Source of the DNA: JASFEQ01 sp050122535
GTDB lineage: Bacteria > Desulfobacterota > DSM-4660 > Desulfatiglandales > HGW-15
Direction of reading: 5' to 3'
Assembly: GCA_050122535.1 (NCBI GenBank)
Contig: JASFIT010000142.1
Location: forward strand, 1-10,133
Length of the DNA: 10,133 nucleotides
Numbering within the stretch: position 1 is the first letter of the stretch; each line of letters begins with the position of its first letter. The notes under the pieces are model-generated. The model saw only the letters and a list, made by a program, of their open reading frames with translations, was not told where the DNA came from and made no database searches. This document shows, one piece after another, positions 1 through 7,730 of this stretch. Position numbers and translations under genes: made by a program.

Positions 1-1041
1 CCCTCCGCCGATGAGGTCCGAAAGCGAATGGAGGCCGAAACGGGTATCCAGCGCACTGCTTTTGACACCAGGGAGATTACGGCCTGGGACAGTGGTCTGG
101 TCATCTTCCTGAAAAAGATTGTTAACCAATGCACCCAGCAGGGTATTCAGGTTGATGAGGCGGGTCTGCCGGAGGGGGTTGAACGGCTCCTGGACCTCGC
201 CTCCGCGGTCCCTGAAAAGAAAGATGCCCGGAAAGTAGCTGCACGACAGCCGTTTCTTGCAACAATTGGCGAAAACACAATGGCCTTCGTAGAGTCGGCC
301 TATGAAATGCTTGGGTTCATTGGGGAAGCCTCTGTGGCCTTTGGCAAACTCCTCATAGGCAAGGCGCGCTTCCGCCGTTCTGACCTCACCCTGACTATTC
401 AGCAGTGTGGTGTACAAGCCCTGCCCATCGTCTCTCTCATTAGCCTGTTGGTAGGCCTGATTCTCGCCTTTGTGGGCGCTGTGCAGCTCAAAATATTCGG
501 GGCCCAAATCTATGTGGCAAGCATAGTGGGCATTGCCATGGTCCGCGTGATGGGGGCCATCATGACCGGCATTATTATGGCAGGACGCACTGGAGCTGCC
601 TTTGCTGCGGAACTGGGAACCATGACGGTGAACGAAGAGATCGATGCGCTGAAGACCCTAGGTGTCTCACCCATGGAATTTCTCGTCTTACCGCGGATGC
701 TTGCTCTTATGTTGATGATGCCGCTTCTCTGTCTTTATGCAGACCTTATGGGCGTCCTGGGCGGTTTTATTGTGGGCGTCGGCATGCTGGATCTGGGTGT
801 GATGGAGTACTACAACCAGACAAAGGCATCCGTGAGTTTGAACAACGTGTGGATAGGGCTCTTTCACAGCGCCATATTCGGTGTGCTGGTGGCCCTTTCT
901 GGTTGCCTGAGAGGGATGCAGTGCGGCCGCAGCGCCTCTGCGGTGGGAGATGCGGCCACGTCGGCGGTGGTGACCGGAATTGTAAGCATTATCGTAGCCA
1001 CTGCAATCATAACGGTCATATGCAACGTGTTGGGGATTTGA
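1..1041 (+). CDS. mlaE: MlaE-type ABC transporter permease with N-terminal STAS-like domain (5' end outside window)
   Basis: Inner-membrane permease of an MCE-type lipid transporter. The reading frame is open from base 1, and the codons before the first ATG (base 28) continue a plausible domain, so the gene starts upstream. The first ~60 residues, with a Trp-Asp-Ser-Gly segment near bases 88-99 and a Gly-Leu-Pro near 166-174, resemble the second half of a STAS domain, the fold of MlaB, here fused to the permease. From about base 370 the MlaE domain follows: an amphipathic interfacial helix, then hydrophobic segments near 418-500, 505-590, 690-790, 845-910 and 960-1035. The family hallmark GRTGAAFAAELGTM and a following Glu-Glu-Ile-Asp-Ala-Leu-X-Thr-Leu-Gly run lie at about 583-665; this cytoplasmic coupling region contacts the ATPase. 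The matching ATPase and MCE genes lie downstream. Identification as MlaE is very secure; the STAS assignment is based on pattern and is less sure. Confidence 0.93.
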   Translation, partial: PSADEVRKRMEAETGIQRTAFDTREITAWDSGLVIFLKKIVNQCTQQGIQVDEAGLPEGVERLLDLASAVPEKKDARKVAARQPFLATIGENTMAFVESAYEMLGFIGEASVAFGKLLIGKARFRRSDLTLTIQQCGVQALPIVSLISLLVGLILAFVGAVQLKIFGAQIYVASIVGIAMVRVMGAIMTGIIMAGRTGAAFAAELGTMTVNEEIDALKTLGVSPMEFLVLPRMLALMLMMPLLCLYADLMGVLGGFIVGVGMLDLGVMEYYNQTKASVSLNNVWIGLFHSAIFGVLVALSGCLRGMQCGRSASAVGDAATSAVVTGIVSIIVATAIITVICNVLGI

Positions 1042-1136
1042 AATGAACCATCCGCCTTTCCATCCTCACTAGCAGGCTACTGCGGAGGACGGGTGCCAAC
1101 GCTATGGCCGGACGAGCTGGGGTGGTGGGGCTGAAG

Positions 1137-1274
1137 AAGTGTCTAAAATTACAAGTGACCCGCCTTCGCCTGTTCGCCTGGAATACTCGAGCGTGCCCAG
1201 ACAGTGCGAGATGAACGGCCAGAAAGAGTCGCTCAAAAATGGCTATGGAGGGTAAGCTAAAGTGCCTAAAGTCA
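1137..1274. repeat. Imperfect 15-base direct repeat (copies at 1137-1151 and 1260-1274)
   Basis: The copies read AAGTGTCTAAAATTA and AAGTGCCTAAAGTCA and agree at 12 of 15 positions; all three differences are transitions. They lie in non-coding sequence in the permease-ATPase gap. The second copy is preceded by another CTAAAG, suggesting a locally repeated TGCCTAAAG word. This could be decayed intergenic repeat sequence or coincidence. Confidence 0.4.
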
Positions 1275-1314
1275 ATAATGCAAAAACTGATAATCCTCTG
1301 ATCTCTCGTAAAGA

Positions 1315-1349
1315 ATATCGAATAACGAATAAGGAACACTGAATGAGGA
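1315..1349 (+). repeat. Degenerate heptanucleotide tandem repeat, array 1
   Basis: Five consecutive 7-base units read ATATCGA, ATAACGA, ATAAGGA, ACACTGA and ATGAGGA. The final G-A and first A are invariant, while positions 2-5 vary. The units are contiguous, with no indels, and the purine-rich run continues with less order to about 1375. The same pattern recurs in opposite orientation at 2221-2255. Confidence 0.65.
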
Positions 1350-1408
1350 AGTGAGGGAAGAAGAAAGGCCGGCAAGAAATTCATGAAGTTGATCATTGCT
1401 CTTCCAAC

Positions 1409-1429
1409 ATCAAACTCTGAACCTGGAAC
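1409..1429 (+). repeat. Degenerate heptanucleotide repeat, array 2 (three units)
   Basis: Three units read ATCAAAC, TCTGAAC and CTGGAAC, sharing A-A-C at the end of each 7-base unit. The array lies 11 bases before the AGGAG of the ATPase gene. It is one base out of phase with array 1 sixty bases upstream. It is short and the pattern alone could be chance, but three such tracts within 1 kb argue for a common origin. Confidence 0.5.
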
Positions 1430-1458
1430 CCGCACAGTCAGGAGACTATTGAGCAAGA

Positions 1459-2217
1459 ATGAATGAAAAACAAGCACATATAAAAATTCGGGACTTGACC
1501 ATGGCTTACGGTGATTTTGTGCTCATGCGAGACCTTGACTTCACGGTCAACCGCGGTGACGTGTTTATCATTATGGGCGGGAGCGGTTGCGGCAAGAGTA
1601 CGCTGATGAAGATTATGGTGGGGCTCAAATCACCGGCCAAGGGACTGGTATTTTACGGGGATGTGAACTTCTGGGAGTCTGAGCTGGAAGAACGGGACCG
1701 CTTGATGAGACAGATGGGCATACTCTATCAGAGTGGTGCCTTGTGGAGTTCCATGACACTGGCAGAGAACATAGCCCTTCCCCTGGAGCAGTATACCGAA
1801 TTAAGGCACGGCCAAATACGGGAGCTCGCCTCATACAAGCTTTCCCTGGTAGGGCTGGCGGGTTTTGAAGACTTCTATCCCTCAGAGATTAGCGGGGGAA
1901 TGAGGAAGCGCGCAGGTCTAGCCAGGGCCATGGCACTCGATCCCGACATCCTATTTTTCGATGAGCCCTCAGCCGGCCTTGATCCGATCAGTGCGCACCT
2001 GCTGGATGAACTGATCCTGGAGCTCCGGGAGAGCCTTGGAACCACGGTGGTGGTGGTGACGCACGAACTGGCGAGCATATTCGCCATTGGAAACAACTCC
2101 GTCTTTCTGGATGCAGAGACAAGGACCATGACTGCAGGGGGTGATCCCAAAAAGCTCCGCGACGAGTCACCGGACCCGAAGGTGCGGAGTTTTCTTACGA
2201 GAGGAGAAGCTCACTGA
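1459..2217 (+). CDS. mlaF: MlaF-type ABC transporter ATP-binding protein
   Basis: Cytoplasmic ATPase that powers the MlaE-type permease encoded upstream. The 252-residue length is normal for MlaF. Visible motifs in order are Walker A GGSGCGKST (residues 40-48), the Q-loop Gln at 91, the signature ISGGMRKR (144-151, the Met variant typical of MlaF/Mkl proteins), Walker B DILFFDEP (163-170, catalytic Glu169), the D-loop SAGLD (171-175) and the switch His202. All catalytic residues are intact, so the protein should be active. The ATG is the only sensible start, because an in-frame TGA lies three codons upstream. The nearest Shine-Dalgarno is AGGAG at 1440-1444, with a rather long 14-base spacing. 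Unusually, the gene is separated from both its permease and MCE partner by repeat-bearing gaps. Confidence 0.95.
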   Translation: MNEKQAHIKIRDLTMAYGDFVLMRDLDFTVNRGDVFIIMGGSGCGKSTLMKIMVGLKSPAKGLVFYGDVNFWESELEERDRLMRQMGILYQSGALWSSMTLAENIALPLEQYTELRHGQIRELASYKLSLVGLAGFEDFYPSEISGGMRKRAGLARAMALDPDILFFDEPSAGLDPISAHLLDELILELRESLGTTVVVVTHELASIFAIGNNSVFLDAETRTMTAGGDPKKLRDESPDPKVRSFLTRGEAH

Positions 2218-2220
2218 TTT

Positions 2221-2255
2221 TTTTGATTGTTGATTGACGATTTTCGATTGAATAG
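2221..2255 (-). repeat. Degenerate heptanucleotide tandem repeat, array 3 (opposite orientation)
   Basis: Immediately after the ATPase stop codon, contiguous 7-base units read TTTTGAT, TGTTGAT, TGACGAT, TTTCGAT and then TGAATAG. The first four share GAT at positions 5-7. On the minus strand the units read ATCGAAA, ATCGTCA, ATCAACA and ATCAAAA, close to the ATCGAAT phase of array 1. The arrays thus look like one repeat family placed in opposite orientations on the two sides of the ATPase gene. Confidence 0.65.
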
Positions 2256-2316
2256 GTTTTTGGACTGTACAAAAGGCCGTTGACGGATGCAAATGGCAAG
2301 CGAGGATGCATAGATC

Positions 2317-3375
2317 ATGGCTAAGCAGACAAGTAAGACCTTGATTGGTGGTTTTGTGGTGGGTGCGGTGGCTCTGATTGTGGCTGGTGTTCTCATCTTT
2401 GGTTCCGGCCAATTTTTTGAAGAGCGCAACAAATATCTGCTCTTTTTTCGGGGTTCCCTGAAGGGTCTGAGCGTTGGCGCCCCTGTCCTGTTACAGGGCG
2501 TCCAAGTAGGTTCGGTCACCGACATTTCCTTAGAAGCCGATACAGAGGACATGACTCTGCAAATCCCCGTGACCATAGAAATACATTCTAAAAAGTTTAA
2601 AATTGTACGCGGAAAAAGGCGGTCTGATCCTTATGAAAGCCTTTCCTTACTGATTGAGCGCGGCCTGAGAGCCCAACTCCAGTTACAAAGCTTTGTAACG
2701 GGCCAGTTAATGATTGGGCTCGATTTCTATCCTGACACACCGGTCCGGCTGGTTGGAATTGACACGGATTACCCAGAGGTTCCCACGATTCCCACGCCGC
2801 TTGAAACACTCTCCAAGACTTTTCGGGATCTTCCTCTTGAGGAACTTGTGAACCGAGTGATGTCCGCCGTGAAGGGCATCGAAGAACTTGTTAATTCGCC
2901 CGACTTGTTGGGAAGTATAAGTTCCCTGCATTTGGCCTTGGAAGACGCCCGAAAACTGATCGGGAATATTGACAGCCAGATTGAACCCATGGCAACTGGC
3001 ATCGATACGACTGTGAAAGATTATGGAAAGCTTGCGCGCAACGTGGATAGCCGACTCAAACCCTTGCTCTCCAATGTCAATAAAACATCGAAAGACTGGC
3101 GGAAGCTCGCCCGGGATTTAGATGGGGAAATCAAGCCGCTATCAACCCGTATCGATGAGACCCTGGAATCGGCTAAAGAGGCCTTAGAACAGGCGGAGAA
3201 GACCCTTGCCGTGGCGGAAGCCGATCTGTCGGAGGATTCGCCGACCATGTATGAACTGAACAATGCTCTGAGAGAGATTTCTGCCATGGCCCGGTCCATT
3301 CGTCAGCTGGCCGATTACCTCAAAAGACACCCGGAGGCCCTGCTTTCGGGGAAAGGCGAAGGTGGAGGGAAATAA
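2317..3375 (+). CDS. mlaD: MlaD-type MCE-domain protein with long helical tail
   Basis: Periplasmic, inner-membrane-anchored substrate-binding component of the transporter. A short cytoplasmic N-terminus is followed by a membrane anchor (residues ~9-29), then one MCE domain (~38-142) including GLSVGAPVLLQGVQVGSV (residues 50-67), the core motif of the fold. MCE domains form hexameric rings with a central lipid pore. Residues ~165-300 are predicted helical and hold three in-register 25-residue repeats starting at 218, 243 and 268; the protein ends with ADYLKRHPEALLSGK (332-346), an ending I associate with PqiB-like MCE proteins partnered with PqiC lipoproteins. At 352 residues it is much longer than E. 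coli MlaD (about 180), because of the tail. GAGG at 2302-2305 gives an 11-base spacing to the ATG. The next gene starts one base after this stop. The tail suggests a coiled-coil stalk reaching toward the outer membrane. Confidence 0.9.
   Translation: MAKQTSKTLIGGFVVGAVALIVAGVLIFGSGQFFEERNKYLLFFRGSLKGLSVGAPVLLQGVQVGSVTDISLEADTEDMTLQIPVTIEIHSKKFKIVRGKRRSDPYESLSLLIERGLRAQLQLQSFVTGQLMIGLDFYPDTPVRLVGIDTDYPEVPTIPTPLETLSKTFRDLPLEELVNRVMSAVKGIEELVNSPDLLGSISSLHLALEDARKLIGNIDSQIEPMATGIDTTVKDYGKLARNVDSRLKPLLSNVNKTSKDWRKLARDLDGEIKPLSTRIDETLESAKEALEQAEKTLAVAEADLSEDSPTMYELNNALREISAMARSIRQLADYLKRHPEALLSGKGEGGGK
2968..3192 (+). repeat. Three tandem 25-residue (75-base) repeats in the MCE protein tail
   Basis: Coding units at 2968-3042, 3043-3117 and 3118-3192 align without gaps. 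They begin IDSQIEPM, VDSRLKPL and LDGEIKPL (residues 218, 243 and 268). The first two end YGKLARN and WRKLARD; the third has diverged by its end. Protein similarity is clear while the DNA has drifted, so this is an old internal duplication. A 25-residue period equals seven helical turns (7+7+11), suited to a long coiled coil. Confidence 0.75.
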
Positions 3376-3376
3376 G

Positions 3377-4000
3377 ATGCTAAATTCGCATATCTTTAGG
3401 CTTACACTGGTCACACTTGCCCTTTCTCTGATGATTCTTGATGGATGCAGAGGGACCTCTGAAAACGCCAGGTTTTACAAATTGAGCTCCATTGTGAGCT
3501 TGGATGAAGCAACAAAGCCGGCTGGCAAAGCAGTGGCCATTGGAATCGGACCCATTAAGTTTCCGGACCACCTGGACCGTCCAGAGATTGTGACCCGTAC
3601 CAGTCGCAATGCCCTTCAAATCGGAGACTTTGATCGGTGGGCGGGGTCTCTCCGGGAGGACTTCTCTCGGGTCCTGACGGAGAATCTTTCTATTCTCCTT
3701 TCCTCGGATTACGTCTTCGTCTTCCCATGGGGGAAGACGACTCCCATAGACTACCAGGTGAAGGTGGAGGTTTCGCGATTCGACGGTGAGCTTGGTAAAA
3801 GTGCCACGTTGATCGCACGCTGGACCGTTTTGGAGAGCGGTGAAAAGAAGACGTTAAAGTCTGTTCGAAGGTCCAGCATTACGAAGCCCGTTGACGGCAA
3901 AAGCTATGAGGCCATGGTGGCTGCCCTGAGCAGCACTGTTGAAGATCTGAGCCGCGAGATCTTTGAAACCATAAAGACCCTTCCCCAAAACGGGAAGTAG
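3377..4000 (+). CDS. PqiC-family (ABC-type transport auxiliary) lipoprotein
   Basis: Lipoprotein partner of MCE transporters; E. coli PqiC is an outer-membrane lipoprotein that caps the PqiB needle. Family features seen are the early Tyr-Lys-Leu strand after the lipidation site, IGIGPIKFPDHLDRPEIVTR (53-72 or close), FDRWAGSL and a long helix ending ILLSSDYVFVFPW. An N-terminal hydrophobic stretch precedes LDGC, with Cys24 the probable lipid-attachment site; Asp at -2 is atypical, so processing is likely but not certain. Arg at +2 fits outer-membrane sorting. A GTG at 3362 would overlap the MCE gene, but GGAGG at 3364-3368 sits 8 bases before the ATG at 3377 and decides the start, giving 207 residues. 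Translation is probably coupled to the MCE gene, which stops one base earlier. Confidence 0.88.
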   Translation: MLNSHIFRLTLVTLALSLMILDGCRGTSENARFYKLSSIVSLDEATKPAGKAVAIGIGPIKFPDHLDRPEIVTRTSRNALQIGDFDRWAGSLREDFSRVLTENLSILLSSDYVFVFPWGKTTPIDYQVKVEVSRFDGELGKSATLIARWTVLESGEKKTLKSVRRSSITKPVDGKSYEAMVAALSSTVEDLSREIFETIKTLPQNGK

Positions 4001-4020
4001 GGTAGGACCATTAGCCCTTC

Positions 4021-7000
4021 ATGACCAAGCGCAAAAAAATATTCCGCATTTTTATTATGGGTGTGGGCGCCTTTCTTCTCCTCCTATTCATAGCCATGCT
4101 CCTTGCTCCCAGACTTATTAATCTTGAACCGATTAGAGAAAAGTTCCTGGCCACTGCTTCCGAAAAGGTGGGAGGCGAAGTGAGATTCCAGAAGGTGGAT
4201 CTTTCATTTTTTCCACTCCCTCATGCGGTGGTTCAGCAGGCAAGTATCTCCATACCCGATAAAGCCAGCGGGACTCTGGAGTCGTTGGCTGTCTACGTCA
4301 AAATAATTCCTCTATTTAAGGGCAAGTTGCAGATCACAGAGGTTCAAGCCGAATCACCGGAATTTAAGGTTGTGCTTCCGAAAAAAGCGGAGAAAAAGCC
4401 GGAGGAAGAAGTCCCCTCACTTTCGCTCGGCCTCCCCGCCTTCGCGGGACAGATTCTGGTACCTTTAAAATTGGAGGTTCCCAACCTGGAAGTGGAAATC
4501 AAGAACGGCAGGTTGGAACTTTCCCAGGATGACCAACCTCTATTCTTTTTCCAGGACATAGACGCGCGCGTTGTCCTTCCCCCAGAAGGATTCCTCGTTC
4601 AACTCCAATGCGCTTCCAATCTGTGGGAAAAGATGGGGGTAAAGTCGACCCTCAATGCGACTGATTACAAAGGTAAGGTACGCATTGAGTTAAACAACTT
4701 CCAACCCCACAGGCTAACAAGTCAACTTTCTGAAGATTCTCCTCTAAAGCTGGCAGATTCGTCCATAAACATGAGCGTTGATCTCAATGTAAATGGACTG
4801 AATAACCTGCAAGCTGAAGTCCAAGGCTCTATCCCTTTCCTATCTTTTCAAAATGGAAACAAAAAAATGGCCATAAAGGGAAAAAGCCTGAAAAGCCTTT
4901 TCAGCTTAAATGAGAATGAAATCAAGATCTCCCTTGATGAGCTGAACCTAGAATATCCAAAGGCGCATTTATCGGGAGGCTTTCTGTCGAGTAGGCGCAC
5001 GCCAAGGGTCAAAGTGGAATTGGAAGCCCGAGATGTGGATTTGCATACGGTTCGTGAAGTGGCACTCGCATTTGCAGGGGATATTTCGGACGTTCAGGAG
5101 ATTTTCGGAATTGTGAGGGGGGGAAGAGTACCGCTAATCACTGTCAAATCTGAAGGTAGTACGTATGATCAGTTGGAAGACATCAAAAATATCCTTATCA
5201 AAGGCCATATCATCGAAGGAAAAATCATGGTCCCCGAGGTGAACTTGGATCTGGAGGACGTGAAAGGGGACGCGCTTATTTCAGAGGGCGTGCTGTATGG
5301 AGAGGAATTAGAAGCACGCCTGGGGAACTCTTGGGGGCGCAAAGGGAAATTGAAACTGGGTCTTGCTGACGATGATTCGTTTCATCTGGATATTGGTGTG
5401 CGGGGGAATCTGCCAGAACTCCCACCCATTATGCAGCTCTTAATTAAGGATAAGTTTTTTCAGGAAGAGATGAGCCGAATAGAAGACCTTAAAGGGAATG
5501 CGACGGGGAGGTTGGTCCTGGGTGAAAGCACCAAAGCGGTCAAAGTGCGGGTCGATGCATCGGAAATCAATTTGTCGGCCAAGTATAGGAGGGTGCCCTT
5601 TCCTATAAAAATAAGCGGAGGGAATTTCTATTATGACGGGACGAAAATCGGTGTGAAAGGCTTGAGAGGCAAGCTGGGAAATACCTCCTTGAATCAGCTT
5701 TCTGCCAGTTTGGACCTGGAAAAAGAACTTTACCTGAATGTCAAATCCGCAGACATCGATTTCTCTGATGAGGAGATCGTAACTTGGCTTAAGTCTATTG
5801 AAGACTCTCCCGTCCGTCTTGAAAACATAAAGAGTGTGAAAGGTAATTCCCGGGTCACCGCATTGGAATTGAAAGGCCCCCTATTAAGCCCTGGAAAGTG
5901 GCAGATTAAAACCGCTTATGAGCCCAGGGGTACTGTCCTCGACACCACGCTCCTGCCAGGTCCCTTAGAAATCACCAAAGGCAAATTTAAAGGCTCTGTT
6001 GATCCTAAGACGCAGGAGCTTTCTTTCAGAGACGTTCAAATTCGTATGCTGGATGCCTCGATGACTGTCTCCGGTTCCTCGTATGATTACTTAATTAAGG
6101 GCCTCAACAACATAAATCTCAGCCTGGCTGGAGTTATAGGGCCTGAATCCAACCGGTGGGTCGCAAGCCTTCTTCAGATTCCACCCCAACTTGTGCTGCG
6201 CACTCCTTTTTCCATCTCAAAAGGCCAACTGCGCTGGAAGAAGGATGCCGAGACATCATTAAAGGCAGATCTCGTTGTGTCAGGCGGGGCAAGTATCTCT
6301 ACGGATATTCTTTATAGTCCCGAGGAGATAAAAACCAAGAATCTCATCAGGGATGAGGTCTCGCAGGCTTCTTCAACTTTCCGTCTCAAAAGAAGGGAGT
6401 TGGGTCTCGAATTTAATGGTCATTTGAAAAAAGAGACCCTTAATAATCTATTTGTCAAAAACGGGTTCTTTCACGGCTGGTTAGAGGGAGATTTTCGGGC
6501 GTACATCTCTATGGATCACCCCATGAAATCCATGGCGCAAGGGCACCTGATGGGGGAAGATCTCATATTTCCACGGGAGCTTAGGATACCACTGGAAGTA
6601 GATAAAATATCTTTGAAAGCGGAGGAAAGACATGTGGACGTGGAGCGGGCCGTGCTCGTATCAGGTAGCCAGCAGATGGATCTGAAAGGAAGCCTGGATT
6701 TTTCTCCACCTGGGTTGGTCTTAGATATGGACGTCAAATCCAATGGAATGAGCTGGACGGATATAGAAGGCCTTTTGGGCGAAGGCAATAAAGAGAATGA
6801 ATTAGCAAAGGGAAAAGCATCCTGGGACTTGCCCATACAGGGGACCGTAAAATTGAAGTCAGAATACTTCAACTACGAGCGCTTTACCTGGTTCCCTTTC
6901 CATGCAGATATCACCTTTGCCCAGAATGAAATAGACGTTAAAGTCGTCCAAGCCAAATTGTGCCACATTGCGACGCCAGGGTCTGTGAAGATTACCCCAC

Positions 7001-7689
7001 AGGATGTATCCTTGGATTTTGATTTCGCTTCAAGCGATCAGGAATTAAATCCTAGTCTCCTTTGCATGTCAGGGCAAAGCTCGGATTATACAGGTCGATT
7101 TGACTTAATCGGTAAGATCAAAGCCCGGGCAAAGGAGGATAAACTGCTCGAGGCCCTCAATGGAAATCTGGAATTCACTGCCAGAGATGGGCGAATTAGG
7201 CGCTCTGTGCCGCTGCAGAGGGCTTTCGCCTATCTCAATCTCACGAAGTCGCTGAGGGGGCAACTCCCTGACATGACTAGAGACGAATTCATATACAATT
7301 CTATAACAGCCAAGGCAACCTTCCAGGATGGCAAAGCCATTTTTGATGAGGCCATCATTGACAGTCCCTCCATGGAAATAATTTGTCAGGGTTATATGGA
7401 TTACATCAGGAATGAGATTGATCTCCTGATTCTGGTGGCCCCTTTCAAAACCGTAGATTGGGTGGTTAAGAAGATTCCCTTGGTACGCCGAGTCCTTCAG
7501 GGTACGCTTATCGCTGTGCCCGTCAAAGTCAGCGGTGATCTTTCAGATCCAAAGGTTTCACCCATGTCTGCATCGGCCATTGGTTCGAGCTTGTTGGACA
7601 TTGTAAAAAGGACTGTGGAACTTCCTTTTGAAATCATGGAGGTCGAGCTCACCGGAGGCGCTGAAAACATACCAATTGAACCGAATTAA
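4021..7689 (+). CDS. Large AsmA/YhdP-like inner-membrane-anchored periplasmic protein
   Basis: A 1222-residue protein with a basic N-terminus (KRKK), one membrane anchor (~8-29) and then an AsmA-like N-terminal domain, where EVRFQKVDLSFFP (53-65) and the LEPIREKF segment resemble AsmA openings. The long middle is dominated by alternating hydrophobic beta-strand patterns, as expected for a repeating beta-groove. Residues ~1047-1190 look like the AsmA-like C-terminal domain (GNLEFTARDGRIRR, then LIAVPVKVSGDLSDPKVSP), followed by a short helix LLDIVKRTVELPFEI. The E. coli relatives TamB, YhdP and YdbH are long periplasm-spanning proteins needed for phospholipid movement to the outer membrane; this size matches YhdP (about 1266 residues). 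The ATG lies 20 bases after the lipoprotein stop, with AGGA at 4004-4007 as a weak, 13-base-spaced ribosome site, so it is probably in the same operon. No frameshift is seen. The family call is firm; the exact subfamily is not. Confidence 0.85.
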   Translation: MTKRKKIFRIFIMGVGAFLLLLFIAMLLAPRLINLEPIREKFLATASEKVGGEVRFQKVDLSFFPLPHAVVQQASISIPDKASGTLESLAVYVKIIPLFKGKLQITEVQAESPEFKVVLPKKAEKKPEEEVPSLSLGLPAFAGQILVPLKLEVPNLEVEIKNGRLELSQDDQPLFFFQDIDARVVLPPEGFLVQLQCASNLWEKMGVKSTLNATDYKGKVRIELNNFQPHRLTSQLSEDSPLKLADSSINMSVDLNVNGLNNLQAEVQGSIPFLSFQNGNKKMAIKGKSLKSLFSLNENEIKISLDELNLEYPKAHLSGGFLSSRRTPRVKVELEARDVDLHTVREVALAFAGDISDVQEIFGIVRGGRVPLITVKSEGSTYDQLEDIKNILIKGHIIEGKIMVPEVNLDLEDVKGDALISEGVLYGEELEARLGNSWGRKGKLKLGLADDDSFHLDIGVRGNLPELPPIMQLLIKDKFFQEEMSRIEDLKGNATGRLVLGESTKAVKVRVDASEINLSAKYRRVPFPIKISGGNFYYDGTKIGVKGLRGKLGNTSLNQLSASLDLEKELYLNVKSADIDFSDEEIVTWLKSIEDSPVRLENIKSVKGNSRVTALELKGPLLSPGKWQIKTAYEPRGTVLDTTLLPGPLEITKGKFKGSVDPKTQELSFRDVQIRMLDASMTVSGSSYDYLIKGLNNINLSLAGVIGPESNRWVASLLQIPPQLVLRTPFSISKGQLRWKKDAETSLKADLVVSGGASISTDILYSPEEIKTKNLIRDEVSQASSTFRLKRRELGLEFNGHLKKETLNNLFVKNGFFHGWLEGDFRAYISMDHPMKSMAQGHLMGEDLIFPRELRIPLEVDKISLKAEERHVDVERAVLVSGSQQMDLKGSLDFSPPGLVLDMDVKSNGMSWTDIEGLLGEGNKENELAKGKASWDLPIQGTVKLKSEYFNYERFTWFPFHADITFAQNEIDVKVVQAKLCHIATPGSVKITPQDVSLDFDFASSDQELNPSLLCMSGQSSDYTGRFDLIGKIKARAKEDKLLEALNGNLEFTARDGRIRRSVPLQRAFAYLNLTKSLRGQLPDMTRDEFIYNSITAKATFQDGKAIFDEAIIDSPSMEIICQGYMDYIRNEIDLLILVAPFKTVDWVVKKIPLVRRVLQGTLIAVPVKVSGDLSDPKVSPMSASAIGSSLLDIVKRTVELPFEIMEVELTGGAENIPIEPN

Positions 7690-7730
7690 ACCAGAAAGTA
7701 AAGCAAGTATACCTCCTGGATGCATACCCG

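Larger units (their letters stand above)
1042..1458. other. 417-base gap between permease and ATPase genes, repeat-derived, no gene seen
   Basis: MlaE and MlaF genes are normally adjacent or overlapping, so a gap of this size inside the cluster is unusual. Plus-strand frames are short; the best ATG frame, near base 1102, gives only 36 codons and has no ribosome binding site. A long minus-strand frame (1016-1477) has no recognisable protein character. The second half carries degenerate heptanucleotide repeats (1315-1349 and 1409-1429), and an imperfect 15-base direct repeat links 1137-1151 with 1260-1274. I found no convincing promoter or terminator. The region is probably accumulated repeat sequence. 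Confidence 0.6.

Noticed and set aside
1102..1212. Small plus-strand ATG frame of 36 codons in the gap
   Set aside because: No Shine-Dalgarno, no recognisable protein pattern, and it ends within repeat-like sequence.
1315..1429. Possible CRISPR or satellite array
   Set aside because: Units are 7 bases, contiguous and degenerate, with no spacers and no cas genes.
1016..1477. Long minus-strand reading frame (153 codons) across the permease-ATPase gap
   Set aside because: It runs through degenerate repeats, has no ribosome site or domain character, and its Phe/Leu/Ser/Arg-rich composition reflects the purine-rich plus strand.
7711..7717. ACCTCCT, complementary to the AAGGAG before the 86-residue protein, as a ribosome-site-sequestering switch
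   Set aside because: It lies upstream of the candidate promoter, so it would not be in that transcript, and a 5-base pairing at 76 bases distance is weak.
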